Assembly: GCA_964415085.1 (NCBI GenBank)
Contig: CAYPYI010000078.1
Coordinates: forward strand, 1 to 6,319
Source: CAYPYI01 sp964415085
GTDB taxonomy: Bacteria; Bacillota; Clostridia; Tissierellales; Tissierellaceae
DNA length: 6,319 nucleotides
Direction: 5' to 3'
Of the stretch, positions 5,645 to 6,319 are shown one piece after another. The notes under the pieces are model-generated. The model was not told the origin of the DNA. It did not search any database and saw only the letters and a program-made list of their open reading frames with translations. The position numbers and the translations under genes were made by a program. Within the stretch, counting starts at the first letter, position 1. Each line of letters opens with the position of its first letter.

Positions 5645-6319
5645 TTATTTTATTTCTATGAATAAGGAGTCATCTTTAACTATTACTTCTATAACTGAAT
5701 TATCTTTAACATCACCTTTTATTATAGCTCTACCTATCATTGTCTCTAATTCTTTTTGAAGGAATCTTTTAACAGGTCTTGCTCCATATTGAACAGAATA
5801 CGCCTTAGATAATACTAACTCTTTAGCTTCTGTAGTAAATTCTATTTTTATTCTTCTATCTTCTAATCTTTTTTGAATATCTTCTATTTCTAAGTCAATT
5901 ATTTTGTAGATTTCTTCTTTTTGTAATGGTTTAAACATTACAATCTCGTCAATTCTATTTAAAAATTCTGGTCTAAATTTACTTCTCATCTCTTCCATTA
6001 CCTTATCTTTTGCAAGAGAATCAATTGTTCCATCAGATCTTATCCCTTCTAAAATATAGTTTGATCCTATATTTGAAGTCATAATGATTACAGTATTTTT
6101 AAAATCAACTAATCTACCTTGATTATCCGTAAGTCTACCATCATCTAATACTTGAAGTAATATATTAAATACATCAGGGTGGGCTTTTTCTATCTCATCA
6201 AATAATATTACAGAATATGGTTTTCTCCTTACGGCTTCTGTTAGTTGTCCTCCTTGATCATATCCTACATATCCTGGAGGAGCTCCTACAAGTCTAGATA
6301 CTGAGTGTTTTTCCATATA
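5645..6319 (-). CDS. clpB: ATP-dependent disaggregase ClpB, C-terminal part
   Basis: C-terminal quarter (224 residues visible, numbered here from the first complete codon, Tyr at 6317-6319) of a cytoplasmic AAA+ hexamer that threads and rescues aggregated proteins together with DnaK. Visible in the second ATPase domain: the pore loop GYVGY (16-20), Walker B VILFDE (37-42), sensor-1 Asn in MTSN (83), the RPEFLNRIDE arginine-finger segment (116-125), and sensor-2 GARPVKR (179-185), followed by the D2 small domain and stop at 5645-5647. VLDDGRLTDNQGR and VDFKNT favour ClpB over ClpC or ClpE. The N-domain, first ATPase domain, middle domain, second Walker A and the start lie beyond the right edge, as do any CtsR or CIRCE control sites. 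A dedicated terminator follows, so the SLH gene is probably not cotranscribed. Confidence 0.95.
   Translation of the reverse strand, partial: YMEKHSVSRLVGAPPGYVGYDQGGQLTEAVRRKPYSVILFDEIEKAHPDVFNILLQVLDDGRLTDNQGRLVDFKNTVIIMTSNIGSNYILEGIRSDGTIDSLAKDKVMEEMRSKFRPEFLNRIDEIVMFKPLQKEEIYKIIDLEIEDIQKRLEDRRIKIEFTTEAKELVLSKAYSVQYGARPVKRFLQKELETMIGRAIIKGDVKDNSVIEVIVKDDSLFIEIK

Overview
The window looks like a chromosomal segment of a low-GC, probably anaerobic Firmicute (Clostridia or Tissierellia). This rests on very AT-rich DNA, AGGAGG-type ribosome-binding sites, an SRP RNA that continues well beyond the helix 8 domain (the large Firmicutes form), ClpB, a PerR-like Fur protein, and a surface protein anchored by S-layer homology (SLH) repeats. 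The SLH protein ends in a 'WYYQDIVEATNSHNYE'-type tail that I associate with Peptoniphilus/Anaerococcus-like SLH proteins; that taxon placement is inference.

Layout, left to right: (1) the 3' part of the SRP RNA on the + strand, cut by the left edge and followed by a strong bidirectional terminator. (2) A minus-strand pair converging on that terminator: a PerR/Fur-family regulator (569-976) followed 40 bases later by a small DsrE-like protein (190-528), probably one operon. (3) A 277-bp region (977-1253) holding a textbook minus-strand promoter for the regulator, a divergent and equally good plus-strand promoter, two PerR-box-like palindromes, and a bidirectional terminator at 1191-1227. Together these outline a possible ~100-nt plus-strand small RNA. 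(4) A 1222-residue secreted minus-strand protein (1254-4922): signal peptide, Glu-rich repeat tract, beta-helix modules, 'choice-of-anchor Q'-like end, linker and C-terminal SLH repeats. (5) A 722-bp gene-poor region (4923-5644) holding a ribosome-site-masking hairpin next to the SLH gene, an operator-like palindrome, a cluster of inverted repeats that can fold as a three-way junction plus hairpins, and the clpB terminator. (6) The C-terminal quarter of clpB on the minus strand, cut by the right edge.

All protein genes lie on the minus strand. clpB and the SLH gene each have their own terminator, so they are probably separate transcription units. The perR-like/dsrE-like pair suggests redox or metal-responsive control of a small cysteine-containing protein. 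The least explained parts are the divergent promoter with its possible small RNA beside perR, and the structured region upstream of the SLH gene.
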